Source: Rhizobium bangladeshense
Lineage (GTDB): Bacteria; Pseudomonadota; Alphaproteobacteria; Rhizobiales; Rhizobiaceae
Assembly: GCF_001662075.1 (NCBI RefSeq)
Contig: NZ_LYPL01000013.1
Span: forward strand, 62,001-126,000
Length of the DNA: 64,000 nucleotides
Reading direction: 5' to 3'
A program made the position numbers and the translations under genes. Positions 17,890 through 26,492 of this stretch are shown one piece after another. How positions within the stretch are numbered: position 1 is the stretch's first letter; each line of letters opens with the position of its first letter. A model generated the notes under the pieces. That model had not been told where the DNA came from. It searched no databases and saw nothing but the letters and a program-made list of their open reading frames with translations.

Positions 17890-18054
17890 CTATACTCTGC
17901 GCATGAAGCGCATGACGAGCGAGACGACGAACAACACCAGGAAAATGAAGAACAGAACCTGGGCAATGGAAGCAGAAGCTCCTGCGATGCCGCCAAATCC
18001 GAGGACGCCGGCAATCAGGGCCACAACGAGAAATACCAGAGCGTAGTAAAGCAT
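17890..18054 (-). CDS. DUF1328 (YtjA-type) small membrane protein
   Basis: A 54-residue protein beginning MLYYALVFLVVALIAGVLGF, with two hydrophobic spans joined by a short GGIAGASAS turn and an arginine-rich tail (MRFMRRV). AAAGGAG precedes the ATG at 18054. This matches the DUF1328 family of tiny inner-membrane proteins of unknown role, often expressed under stress in alphaproteobacteria. It has its own intrinsic terminator, so it is probably monocistronic. Confidence 0.9.
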   Translation of the reverse strand: MLYYALVFLVVALIAGVLGFGGIAGASASIAQVLFFIFLVLFVVSLVMRFMRRV

Positions 18055-18153
18055 CGCAATCTCCTTTTACGTTGCTGCTGAACATAACGGAGACCGCCCG
18101 GTTTAGTTCCCTGCCGATCATGGCCGGCAGGGGAGCATCGCATCGGCTTTCGT

Positions 18154-18681
18154 TCAGCCGAAATGAAAGACGCCGCTGTACGTCCGGTCGCCTTCGGTCG
18201 GCTCGGGAGGTTCGGCCGCGTCCAGATAGGTCTTGAGCGGCCCGGTCAGCACGAACCAGACGCTTGCCCCCAGCATGAAACAGGCGCCTACCGGATCGTC
18301 GATGCGAACGATGAACGGAAGGCAGGCCGACGAGAACAGAACAATGATCCGCACCGACCACTCCGCCTCACGTTTGGCCACGGCGCGCGCCCTCAGCGAC
18401 TTGTACTCCCGGGCGCCATAGGCGCTTCCTCCCGCCTTTACCGCCGAAAACAGCTTTCTGGCCGAAGGCAGGGCCAGCATGACCAGCGCGGCGACGCTGA
18501 GCGCGAAAGGCCGGCCGGCCATCACCTGCCCGCTCGCGACAAGGAGAAAAGAGAGCACGACGAGATTCCACGTCGGCTCCAACAGTTCCGGCGGCTGCCG
18601 CGTGCGGATGTGCCAACTCCGCAGCAAGCCCGCCGCACCGTGCAGTAGCGGCTGATCGATATAGCGATTGATCCAGTCCAT
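18154..18681 (-). CDS. hypothetical membrane protein
   Basis: A protein of about 175 residues starting MDWINRYIDQPLLHG at ATG 18681. It has four likely membrane spans in two pairs: about residues 38-56 and 57-78, then 107-125 and 130-148. Between the pairs is a charged loop rich in Lys, Arg and Ala. The frame stays open to a TTG at 18762 without a ribosome site. I do not recognise the family. No operon partner is obvious, since the DUF1328 gene downstream has its own ribosome site 100 bases on. Confidence 0.55.
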   Translation of the reverse strand: MDWINRYIDQPLLHGAAGLLRSWHIRTRQPPELLEPTWNLVVLSFLLVASGQVMAGRPFALSVAALVMLALPSARKLFSAVKAGGSAYGAREYKSLRARAVAKREAEWSVRIIVLFSSACLPFIVRIDDPVGACFMLGASVWFVLTGPLKTYLDAAEPPEPTEGDRTYSGVFHFG

Positions 18682-18798
18682 GCAGACCCGCCCGTCCCCG
18701 ATTGAATGAAGAGGGCTCGAACACCACGGAAATAGGTCATCATCGTGGCAGAGCGCCGACAATATCAGCCGAAGCTATGCTTCGTCACAGGAAACCAC

Positions 18799-18897
18799 CT
18801 ATTGCAGCGCAACTCCCCAGACCTGGCCCGACGGATCGGTGAAGGCACCGTGCGGGCGCACACCGAAAAATTGCGTCAGCTCCGCAGGCCAGGCGCC
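18799..18897 (-). pseudogene. C-terminal remnant of a VOC/glyoxalase-like gene
   Basis: In a frame different from the neighbouring ABC-F gene, the minus strand encodes about 32 residues ending AFTDPSGQVWGVALQ and a TAG at 18799-18801. The pattern F-T-D-P-S-G-x-x-W resembles the end of vicinal-oxygen-chelate proteins. There is no start codon or N-terminal part; upstream it runs into the last codons of the ABC-F gene. It looks like the tail left after a deletion that fused to the ABC-F 3' end. The family assignment is tentative. Confidence 0.45.
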
Positions 18898-20498
18898 TCG
18901 TGACCGGTGCGCGCCACATATTCCGTATAACCGCCGCCATACTGGTGGACACCCTCCGGCGTCAGTTCCAGCACGCGGTTGGAGAGCGCAGCCAAGAAGT
19001 GTCGGTCATGCGAGACGAACAGCATGGTGCCCTCATATTGCGAGAGCGCCTTGATCAGCATCTCCTTGGTGTCGAGGTCGAGATGGTTGGTCGGCTCGTC
19101 CAGCACGAGCAGGTTCGGCGGATCGAACAGCATCATCGCCATGACCAGCCGGGCCTTCTCGCCGCCGGAGAGCACCCGGCACCGTTTCTCGACATCGTCG
19201 CCGGAAAAACCGAAACATCCGGCAAGCGCCCGCAATGGCCCCTGCCCTGCCTGAGGAAACCGATCTTCCAGCGATTGGAACACCGTCGGCTCGCCGTCGA
19301 GAATATCCATCGCGTGCTGGGCGAAGTAACCCATCTTGACGCTGGCGCCGAGCGCAACACTGCCCTGGTCAGGGGTGGTAGTGCCCGTCACCAGCTTCAA
19401 CAACGTCGATTTACCGGCGCCGTTGATGCCCATGATGCACCAGCGCTCCCGCCGCCGCACCATGAAGTCGAGACCCTCATAGATGCTTCGGCTGCCGTAC
19501 TTCTTATGGACATTCTTCAGGCTGACCACGTCCTCGCCGGAGCGCGGCGCGGCCTGGAACTCGAAGGCCACCGACTGGCGGCGCTTGGGTGGCTCCACCC
19601 GGTCGATCTTCTCCAGCTTCTTCACCCGGCTCTGCACCTGCGAGGCATGCGAGGCACGCGCCTTGAAGCGCTCGATGAATTTGATCTCCTTGGCGAGCAT
19701 CGCCTGCTGACGCTCGAACTGGGCCTGCTGCTGCTTCTCGTTCTGCGCCCGCTGCTGTTCGTAGAATTCATAGTCGCCGGAATAGGCAGTCAGGCCGCCG
19801 CCGTCGATCTCGATGATCTTGTTGACGATGCGATTCATGAACTCGCGGTCGTGCGAGGTCATCAGGAGAGCCCCTTCATAGCCCTTCAGGAACTCTTCTA
19901 GCCAGATCAGGCTTTCGAGATCGAGATGGTTGCTCGGTTCGTCGAGCAGCATGACGTCGGGGCGCATGAGCAGGATGCGGGCAAGCGCCACGCGCATCTT
20001 CCAGCCGCCCGACAGCGCGCCGACATCGCCGTCCGCCATCTCCTGGCTGAAGCTCAAACCAGCAAGCACCTCGCGGGCCCGGCCCTCGAGCGCATAGCCG
20101 TCCAATTCCTCGTAACGCGCCTGCACCTCGCCGTAACGCTCGATGATCTCTTCCATGTCGCTGGCCCTGTCCGGGTCGGCCATGGCGGCCTCGAGCTCGC
20201 GCAATTCGGCGGCAACGATGCTGACCGGGCCGGCTCCGTTCATCACCTCGGCGACGGCGCTGTGGCCCGCCATCTCGCCGACATCCTGGTTGAAGTAGCC
20301 GATCGTCACGCCCTTCTCGCAGGAGACCTGCCCCTCATCGGGCTGCTCTTCGCCATTGATCATTCGGAAGATCGTCGTCTTGCCGGCGCCGTTCGGGCCG
20401 ACCAGACCGATCTTCTCGCCTCTGTTGAGGGCGGCCGAGGCCTCGATGAAAAGGATCCGGTGGCTGAGCTGTTTGCTGATATTCTCAATACGAATCAT
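18876..20498 (-). CDS. ABC-F family ATPase
   Basis: A 540-residue soluble protein with two ABC domains and no membrane spans. Walker A motifs are GPNGAGKT (residues 34-41) and GINGAGKS. The first signature is LSGGWKMRVALARIL and the second LSGGEKARLVMAMML. The linker between the domains is the charged P-tL region rich in Gln, Lys and Arg. ABC-F proteins act on ribosomes to relieve stalling or give antibiotic protection; this one fits the housekeeping YheS/Uup-like group. The ATG at 20498 (MIRIENISK) is chosen over the longer frame to 20546 because it begins right at the first domain. Confidence 0.9.
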   Translation of the reverse strand: MIRIENISKQLSHRILFIEASAALNRGEKIGLVGPNGAGKTTIFRMINGEEQPDEGQVSCEKGVTIGYFNQDVGEMAGHSAVAEVMNGAGPVSIVAAELRELEAAMADPDRASDMEEIIERYGEVQARYEELDGYALEGRAREVLAGLSFSQEMADGDVGALSGGWKMRVALARILLMRPDVMLLDEPSNHLDLESLIWLEEFLKGYEGALLMTSHDREFMNRIVNKIIEIDGGGLTAYSGDYEFYEQQRAQNEKQQQAQFERQQAMLAKEIKFIERFKARASHASQVQSRVKKLEKIDRVEPPKRRQSVAFEFQAAPRSGEDVVSLKNVHKKYGSRSIYEGLDFMVRRRERWCIMGINGAGKSTLLKLVTGTTTPDQGSVALGASVKMGYFAQHAMDILDGEPTVFQSLEDRFPQAGQGPLRALAGCFGFSGDDVEKRCRVLSGGEKARLVMAMMLFDPPNLLVLDEPTNHLDLDTKEMLIKALSQYEGTMLFVSHDRHFLAALSNRVLELTPEGVHQYGGGYTEYVARTGHEAPGLRS

Positions 20499-20638
20499 GG
20501 TGTGCGCGGGTGTCCGGGAAAGTTTCGGCGCCCTTATGCCACGCATGGAAACGACAGGATAGGCCCGTATCCACCCTCGATCTCCGGCTTCCGATTGGAT
20601 AATATTGCCGCCTACGCTGATTTAAGGATTTCCAGCCA

Positions 20639-20968
20639 ATGAGCGTTCGCCTACCACAGTCTTTCAGGCAGTCACAGCAGGACGGCAATGGCATCAACGT
20701 GCTCGAATATGGGCTGATGTCGGAACGCGCCAATTCGCTCGGGCGTCATGGGCTGAAGGTGGAGGCGGCGCTCGCCGCGTTAAAAGCCTGGACCGTCGAG
20801 CGCCAGAGCGCAGAGGAACGCGAGAGGCTGCTCAACGAAGCCTCCGATGCCGTCTGGGCATTTTTCGTCCAACGCGAGAGCTGCGGGTTGCGAAACAATC
20901 GCGACGCCATCCAGCGTTACGACATCCCGAACGAGGTGCTCGCCCGACTGGGCGCCATACGAACATGA
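20639..20968 (+). CDS. conserved hypothetical protein
   Basis: A 109-residue, mostly helical, charged protein beginning MSVRLPQSFRQSQQDGNGINVLEYGLMSERA and ending ERCGLRNN-like plus PNEVLARLG. It has no membrane span or signal peptide. The ATG follows AAGGATT weakly. It looks like a small rhizobial cytosolic family (possibly DUF6665, from memory and uncertain). It lies 39 bases before the aldose-1-epimerase-like gene on the same strand, so the two may be co-transcribed. No function can be given. Confidence 0.7.
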   Translation: MSVRLPQSFRQSQQDGNGINVLEYGLMSERANSLGRHGLKVEAALAALKAWTVERQSAEERERLLNEASDAVWAFFVQRESCGLRNNRDAIQRYDIPNEVLARLGAIRT

Positions 20969-21007
20969 CGTGAAGCTTGTGCCCATCCCGGGCGAAAGGA
21001 AATTGCG

Positions 21008-21880
21008 ATGCCAAGCTCAATACGGATCGGCAATCAGCATCTTGCCGTCGAGGTCTCCTCCCTCGGCGCCGAGATGCAGGCGCTCACGAGCAGCGATGGG
21101 CGCTCCTGGCTATGGACGGGGGACGCGACCTACTGGGCGGGACGGTCACCGATCCTGTTTCCGATCGTCGGCAAGGCGCCTGATGACAAGCTGGCGATCG
21201 GCGACACGGTCTACCCGATGGCCCAGCATGGCTTTGCCCGGCGGAGCGAGTTTAGCCTCGCCGCGTCGACGCCGACCATGTGCCGGCACGAACTGCCAGC
21301 CTCGGCAGCCACGCAGGCGGTCTATCCGTTCGATTTCCTGCTGGCCGTGGAACATGCGGTGGAGGGACGCGCGTTGACGGTAACGGCAGAAGTAAACAAT
21401 CGCGACGCAAGAGCGCTGCCCTTCGGTTTCGGCTTCCATCCGGCCTTCGTCTGGCCGTTTCCCGGTGCTGCCGGGCGCCCGCACACCATCACGCTCGACA
21501 ATGAAGGCGAGCCGGCGCTCGTGCGGCTGGAGGGCGGCCTTATCAATCCCGCCCCATTTCCCTCGCCTTTCGATAAAGGCCGGCTGGTGCTGGATCACGC
21601 CATGTTCGAGAAGGACGCGATGATTTTCCCGAAGGGTGCGGGCGATGGGCTGCGTTACGGCGCCGAAGGCGGGCCGAGCCTGCGGTTCCAATTCGAAAAC
21701 CTGCCCAACCTTGCCCTGTGGACCAAACCAGGCGCGCCCTTCCTCTGCGTCGAACCGTGGCATGGAACCGCGGCGGAAGCCGGAGGTTCGTCCGAGCTGT
21801 CGCAACGACCCTCCACCACCATCCTGTCGCCGGGGGCGACGGCGCGTTTCGCCTTTACCGTCGAGATCCTGCAGGAATAA
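21008..21880 (+). CDS. aldose 1-epimerase family protein
   Basis: A 290-residue galactose-mutarotase-fold protein. It carries the family motifs LGAEMQAL, a substrate-binding HGFAR, FGFGFHPAF with its catalytic-region histidine, and CVEPWHG near the C-terminus, typical of YeaD/LacX-type epimerases. It would interconvert alpha and beta anomers of a sugar or sugar phosphate. GAAAGGA precedes the ATG at 21008. It has no nearby kinase or importer, but the uxuA/gntR pair lies convergent just downstream. Confidence 0.85.
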   Translation: MPSSIRIGNQHLAVEVSSLGAEMQALTSSDGRSWLWTGDATYWAGRSPILFPIVGKAPDDKLAIGDTVYPMAQHGFARRSEFSLAASTPTMCRHELPASAATQAVYPFDFLLAVEHAVEGRALTVTAEVNNRDARALPFGFGFHPAFVWPFPGAAGRPHTITLDNEGEPALVRLEGGLINPAPFPSPFDKGRLVLDHAMFEKDAMIFPKGAGDGLRYGAEGGPSLRFQFENLPNLALWTKPGAPFLCVEPWHGTAAEAGGSSELSQRPSTTILSPGATARFAFTVEILQE

Positions 21881-22037
21881 GCCGCCGCCCGAGAGACGCG
21901 CGAAGAAGATTTTTTCCGGCCACGTCGTCTCCAATCAGTCGCGGGTCGATCGTCAATGGGCGCCAGCGCCGCCGGCAGCCCTGGCTTCCGGGTGAGCAGC
22001 AGCGCGACGATTCGACTGCGGGCAGTTCCGGATGCCC

Positions 22038-23225
22038 TCAGGTCGGCGGAGCGCCCAGCGCATGCAGGATACCGCGGAGTTCGGCAAGGCCGCGCATGCG
22101 GCCGATGGCGGGATAACCGGGGGTGACGACCTTGTGGAGATCGTCGAGCATCCGGTGGCCATGGTCCGAGCGGAAGACGATTGCATCTTCAGCGCTGCGG
22201 CGGCGGTCTTCCGCCACCAGTTCCCGGAGAACCGCGACCATGTCGACGTCGCCCTCGAGATGCGCGCTTTCATGGAAGGTCCGACCGTCGCCTTCGCGGG
22301 TCGTGGCGCGCAGATGGGCGAAGTGGATGCGCGAGGCAAAGCGCCGGGCGATCGCCGGCAGGTCGTTGTCGGCGCGCACGCCGAGACTACCGGTGCAGTA
22401 ACACATGCCGTTCGCCGCCGACGGCACCGCATCGAAGAGCGCAGCATAATCGTCGGCCGTCGAGGCGATGCGGGGAAGACCGAACAGCGAACGCGGCGGA
22501 TCATCAGGATGCAGCGTCAGCTTGACGCCGCGGGCTTCGGCAGCCGGCGTCACCGCCTCCAGGAATTCGATCAGATGCCGGCGCAGCCGTGCGGCGTCGA
22601 TACCGCTATAGGCGACCAGTTTTTCCCGGAAGGCAGGAATGGTCAGGGGTTCGGTGGTCGAGCCGGGCAGAGCCGAGGTGATGATACGGGTGATCTCGGC
22701 AATCTCCTCCTCCGACATCGCCTCGAAGACGACACGCGCCCGTTCGCGGTCTTCCGCCGAATATTGCCGGCCCGCATCCGGCCGTTCCAGAACGAAGAGG
22801 TCGAAGGCTGCAAAGCGCTCGTGATCGAAGCGCATGGCTGTGGCGCCTGTCGGCGTCACGAAATCGAGTTCGGTGCGGGTCCAGTCGACGACCGGCATGA
22901 AATTATAGCAGACGATCGGGATGCCACAGGCGGCGACCGCTTCGAGGCTGGCAATCCAGGCTTCGATTTCGGCTTTCGCCTCCCCGCCCTTGCGCTTGAC
23001 GGCGTCGGGAATCGGGATGCTTTCGACGACCGACCAGACGAGCGGCGACCGGTCGGCAGGCGTGGTCTCGATCAGCGATTGGCGTTCGCGCACTTCCTTT
23101 TCCGTCCAGGCCCTACCGATCGGCACCTGATGCAGCGACGAGACGATATTGGTCGCGCCCGTCTGACGGACCTCATCCAGCGTCACCGGCGCCTCCGGCC
23201 CGAACCATCTCCAACCCTGCCGCAT
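22038..23225 (-). CDS. uxuA: mannonate dehydratase
   Basis: A 395-residue UxuA, matching the normal family length. It starts MRQGWRWFGP and contains CYNFMPVVDWTRT, TLHPDDPP, GMCYCTGSLG and HFAHLR, the usual metal-binding and substrate-binding stretches with conserved His and Cys. It dehydrates D-mannonate to 2-keto-3-deoxygluconate in glucuronate breakdown. GGAAGGAAG precedes the ATG. It follows a GntR-family regulator by 43 bases on the same strand, so the regulator likely controls hexuronate use. Other genes of the pathway are not in this window. Confidence 0.95.
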   Translation of the reverse strand: MRQGWRWFGPEAPVTLDEVRQTGATNIVSSLHQVPIGRAWTEKEVRERQSLIETTPADRSPLVWSVVESIPIPDAVKRKGGEAKAEIEAWIASLEAVAACGIPIVCYNFMPVVDWTRTELDFVTPTGATAMRFDHERFAAFDLFVLERPDAGRQYSAEDRERARVVFEAMSEEEIAEITRIITSALPGSTTEPLTIPAFREKLVAYSGIDAARLRRHLIEFLEAVTPAAEARGVKLTLHPDDPPRSLFGLPRIASTADDYAALFDAVPSAANGMCYCTGSLGVRADNDLPAIARRFASRIHFAHLRATTREGDGRTFHESAHLEGDVDMVAVLRELVAEDRRRSAEDAIVFRSDHGHRMLDDLHKVVTPGYPAIGRMRGLAELRGILHALGAPPT

Positions 23226-23268
23226 CTTTCTTCCTTCCCTTGCTTTTCGTTTCGTGGTGGTCCTGCCG

Positions 23269-23991
23269 TCAGCAGAAATAATCGGGGTAACGCGAGCGCA
23301 ACTCGTCGACGTCTGGAATAACGGCGCTTAAATGATGGATCATGGCGCTACGCGCGGCCGCTGCATCATGGGCGGCGAGGGCGTCGCGGATGATCACATG
23401 TTCGGACACCACGCTGCTCATACGGCCAAGCGCCGGCAGCGTCAGCCGCCGCGCCCGGTCGATCTGCACCTTGACCGTCTTCAGGAGCCCCCAGATGCCG
23501 GGATAGCCTGATATCTGCGCGATCGCCTCATGAAAGGCCTCGTCCTCCTCGTGGAAGCTTGAGGCATTGCCGACGGCGGCATGCGCGCGCTGTCGGGCGA
23601 TAATGGCATCGAGGCAGGCGACATCGGCAGCGGTGGCGGTCTGAGCCGCCATCTCGGTGGTCGTGCCTTCGAGCGCTTTGCGCACGATGACCGCCTCGGG
23701 AATCGCCGAAACCGGCACCCGCGATACGACGGTGCCCGACTGCGGAAAGATATCGACCAGTCCGCCTTCGGAGAGCCTCAGCAACGCCTCACGCACCGGT
23801 GTCCGGCTGACCCCGAATTCGTCCGCGATCCGCTTTTCCTGCAGAAACAGGCCGGGCGGCATCCGGAGCGAGATAATATCGGCATAGAGACGCTCATAGA
23901 TGGCGCTGGCCGTGGTGACGCGGCGCGACCTCCGGCCGGCTTCCTGCGAGGTCGAGCCGACAAGCGCGGCGATTTCTGAAGCTTGCCTCAT
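23269..23991 (-). CDS. GntR-family (FadR/FCD) regulator of uxuA
   Basis: A 240-residue GntR regulator. It has an N-terminal winged helix (RIADEFGVSRTPVREALLRLSEGGLV) and a C-terminal FCD ligand domain with the metal-binding pattern including HEEDEAFHEAI and late histidines. The ATG at 23991 is chosen because it starts just before the DNA-binding domain; the frame continues 34 codons upstream through the promoter. It lies upstream of uxuA in the same direction and probably senses a hexuronate intermediate. A palindrome overlaps its own -10 box, suggesting autoregulation. Confidence 0.88.
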   Translation of the reverse strand: MRQASEIAALVGSTSQEAGRRSRRVTTASAIYERLYADIISLRMPPGLFLQEKRIADEFGVSRTPVREALLRLSEGGLVDIFPQSGTVVSRVPVSAIPEAVIVRKALEGTTTEMAAQTATAADVACLDAIIARQRAHAAVGNASSFHEEDEAFHEAIAQISGYPGIWGLLKTVKVQIDRARRLTLPALGRMSSVVSEHVIIRDALAAHDAAAARSAMIHHLSAVIPDVDELRSRYPDYFC

Positions 23992-24017
23992 AAACGGTAC
24001 CGGCCATTGGTTTTGGC

Positions 24018-24050
24018 ATACTAGTATATTAGCCGCGATGCCTTGCCAAG
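24018..24050 (-). promoter_or_regulatory. gntR-uxuA promoter with palindromic operator
   Basis: The perfect palindrome ATACTAGTAT at 24018-24027 overlaps a minus-strand -10 box TATACT (24023-24028). A -35-like CTTGGC lies 16 bases upstream (24045-24050). The palindrome resembles the A/T-C-T-A-G-type sites bound by FCD-class GntR regulators. Confidence 0.5.
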
Positions 24051-24174
24051 GCACTGGACGGATCGGTTGAATTTTGAACAGCAGGGCTCTCAAGCAGCCT
24101 TCCAGTGCTGATCGAGGCTCAATGTGGGAACTTAGATCAGCGGAATTGGTTGAGATCCGATCAAGGAGACGCCG

Positions 24175-24576
24175 ATGAAAAATCCGTTACGACGCAAAAG
24201 AAACGAAATCGCCACCGACGATATGCGGCTGAAGGATGCACCCCCAGCCGGCGCTGGCAAAGGGAAAACGCCGCGGCAAGCCATGCAGAAACCAGCAGAT
24301 CAGAGCATCGGTTCTCAGGCAGCCGCCCGTGAGGACAGTATCCGGAAAAGGGCCTACTCGCTGTGGGAGAAGGAAGGAAGGCCGGAAGGCAAGCATCAGG
24401 ATCACTGGACCCGCGCCGAGCACGAGCTCGATGCACGTGGTGAGACGGACAATCTTCCTCGGCTCGAGGCGCTGCGCGAGGCTTCGCGCGAGCATCGCGA
24501 CACCTTCCTCGTCAAAACGGATCTCGAAGACGCGGATCAACGCGAAGCCTCACCCGGCACACGCGAGCAGGATTGA
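24175..24576 (+). CDS. DUF2934 domain protein
   Basis: A 133-residue hydrophilic protein. The central stretch IRKRAYSLWEKEGRPEGKHQDHWTRAE is the DUF2934 signature, common in small rhizobial proteins. The N-terminus is Lys/Arg-rich and the C-terminus acidic and charged; there is no membrane span. AAGGAG precedes the ATG. The function is unknown. It is followed by another small stress-type gene on the same strand 52 bases later. Confidence 0.8.
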   Translation: MKNPLRRKRNEIATDDMRLKDAPPAGAGKGKTPRQAMQKPADQSIGSQAAAREDSIRKRAYSLWEKEGRPEGKHQDHWTRAEHELDARGETDNLPRLEALREASREHRDTFLVKTDLEDADQREASPGTREQD

Positions 24577-24628
24577 ATTGCAGCCTCGAGCAAATTCAGG
24601 ATGAGCAAATTCAGGAAAGGGTCCCGAC

Positions 24629-24874
24629 ATGGCTGACAAACAGGATTTGAACGCTGGCTTCACCGGCACACCCGTAGAACAGCCGGAAGGATTGGCCAAA
24701 GCTGCGCAATCGGCGGCGGGAGGAGTGAAACGCGAGGTCTATGCAGTCACCGCCGGCGCCAGAGACCACCCGCACACTGCAAGCGCATTGTTGCTTGGCA
24801 TTGGTATTGTGGCGTTCGGGTTCGGTTATCTCCTTGGTCGATCATCCGAAAGCTCGGCCTCATATTGGCGTTAG
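24629..24874 (+). CDS. small single-span membrane protein (ElaB/YqjD-like)
   Basis: An 81-residue protein with a polar N-terminus and one C-terminal membrane span (about residues 50-72, ASALLLGIGIVAFGFGYLLG) preceded by DHPHT, ending in charged residues. The pattern of a polar helix followed by a short glycine-rich anchor resembles the ElaB/YqjD ribosome-associated inner-membrane proteins, but similarity is only structural. GGGTCC lies before the ATG, a weak ribosome site. It may be expressed with the DUF2934 gene upstream. Confidence 0.65.
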   Translation: MADKQDLNAGFTGTPVEQPEGLAKAAQSAAGGVKREVYAVTAGARDHPHTASALLLGIGIVAFGFGYLLGRSSESSASYWR

Positions 24875-25184
24875 CTGTCGACCTCAACGAATGGGCCGCA
24901 TGGGAAGAATGATGGAGCCGGATCGTGTGTTCGACCGCCGTCCTATGCGCGGCGCAATGACAACCCCCACGGCAAGATCGCACTCCAAGCGTGTTTCGTC
25001 ATCACATCAGCTTTGCTGCTGCAGGGCGTCGCGGCGCATCGACGGCAGAGGAAGAAGCATTCGGTTTGCTGTTGCCGGAATACAATAGTGAGAAAGGCGC
25101 GGGTTGGGGCCTGCTTCCACAACTTGACAGCGGTGACGTCGGTCCTTAGCGAGGCTGGATCAACGACACCTCAGGATCAGCAAA
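24875..25184 (+). other. intergenic region, 310 bases
   Basis: No coding sequence is convincing. TTGACA at 25124-25129 is a perfect -35 word, but the -10 position 17 bases later (TAGCGA) is poor. TACAAT at 25081 is an isolated -10-like word. The region probably holds the promoter of the O-antigen ligase-like gene. Confidence 0.4.
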
Positions 25185-26459
25185 GTGAATTATTTCAGGC
25201 AACTCGTGATTGCGGTACTTCATCCCGGGGGCGGGTCTGGAAGCACGCTTGATCGAACCAACGGCATTGCGGTTTTTCTCTTTGCAATCCTGCCCGGACT
25301 TTCACCTAATTTCAACGGCTTCATCCTCCTCGGGTCGATGCTATCGGGCATCTACTTACTGGCGACAGCCCGCTTTCCTCTGAACCTGTCGAAATCGGAC
25401 CGGGCAGTTGCCATCTGCATGACGATCTACCCGCTGGTGATGATCGCCAGCATCTTCATCAACCCGCCCTATTCCGAAGTGGCGGACTGGATATTCCGGC
25501 TCCTGCCCTTCTTTTCGATCTGGCTGATATTGCCGCGAATGCGCCAATCTCCCGATGGCCGCCTCTTGCCGCTGTTTATCCTCGGTGCCGGGATCGGCAT
25601 GATCGTTACCTTTCTCATCAGCCTGGTGCAGATCATGTTTCTGATGGAGAGAGCAGAGGCTGGGACGTCGAATGCCGCACTCCTCGGAATCATAGGCCTT
25701 CTTTTCGGCGGCGTTGCGCTTCTTAACGTTCAATCTCCGAAAAGCGTCGAGCAAAGAATTGCGATCTTGGGATATGCCGCTGGCCTCGGCTGCGTGCTGC
25801 TTTCGGGAACGCGTTCGGCGTGGCTGGCCATTCCCGTCCATCTTGTCATCCTTCTCTGGTATTTTCGCAAACATAGCTTCCATTTGAGTTTGCGCAGTCT
25901 CGCCATCACCGGCTCTTTGCTGTTTGCTGGACTTATCGCGCTGGGCAGCGGCCAGATCATCCACCGCATCCACGCGCTGCAGGAAAATATGGCAGCGCTT
26001 GAACGCAGTGAAGGTGAGATTACCTCACTCAGCGCACGGGTCGCATTGTACAAAGGCGCACTGTCGGCAATCAGCAAGGACCCGTTGACCGGTTATGGCC
26101 CGCAAAACAGGATGGCCTCGGTCTTGGCGGAACTGCCAGACAGCATGCGGCCATACTTGACCTTCTCGCATGTCCATAACGGCTTTCTGACAGCGGGAAT
26201 TGACGCCGGCGTTGTCGGCATCGCGGCGCTTTCGCTGCTGCTCCTGGCGCCCTTGATAGCCGCGTGGAAAAAGGAACCCGGTCCTGGCAGGGACCTGTCC
26301 ATAACGCTCGCTCTTCTGCTCACCAGCAGCTACATTGTTACCGGCAGCGTCGGCATTATGTTCAACCAAAAGGCACTGGATCCGATCTTCGCCTATATGG
26401 TCGCACTGATTTGCCTGGATCGGGGCAGCACAGTCTTCGCGCCCGTGGTGCGAAGCTGA
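25185..26459 (+). CDS. O-antigen ligase / polymerase family membrane protein
   Basis: A 424-residue integral membrane protein with about 10-12 spans. The Wzy_C/WaaL region shows SGTRSAWLA and a periplasmic loop holding GYGPQNRM and SHVHNGFL, where the histidine is the conserved ligase residue. It would join or polymerise O-antigen or a related polysaccharide on the periplasmic face. It starts with GTG at 25185 after AGGA. It is convergent with a sugar-dehydratase gene and lies near a sugar transferase, forming a small polysaccharide module. Confidence 0.82.
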   Translation: MNYFRQLVIAVLHPGGGSGSTLDRTNGIAVFLFAILPGLSPNFNGFILLGSMLSGIYLLATARFPLNLSKSDRAVAICMTIYPLVMIASIFINPPYSEVADWIFRLLPFFSIWLILPRMRQSPDGRLLPLFILGAGIGMIVTFLISLVQIMFLMERAEAGTSNAALLGIIGLLFGGVALLNVQSPKSVEQRIAILGYAAGLGCVLLSGTRSAWLAIPVHLVILLWYFRKHSFHLSLRSLAITGSLLFAGLIALGSGQIIHRIHALQENMAALERSEGEITSLSARVALYKGALSAISKDPLTGYGPQNRMASVLAELPDSMRPYLTFSHVHNGFLTAGIDAGVVGIAALSLLLLAPLIAAWKKEPGPGRDLSITLALLLTSSYIVTGSVGIMFNQKALDPIFAYMVALICLDRGSTVFAPVVRS

Positions 26460-26492
26460 ATTCCCACGCTCAACGCTTGCGCGTTGTCGTCT

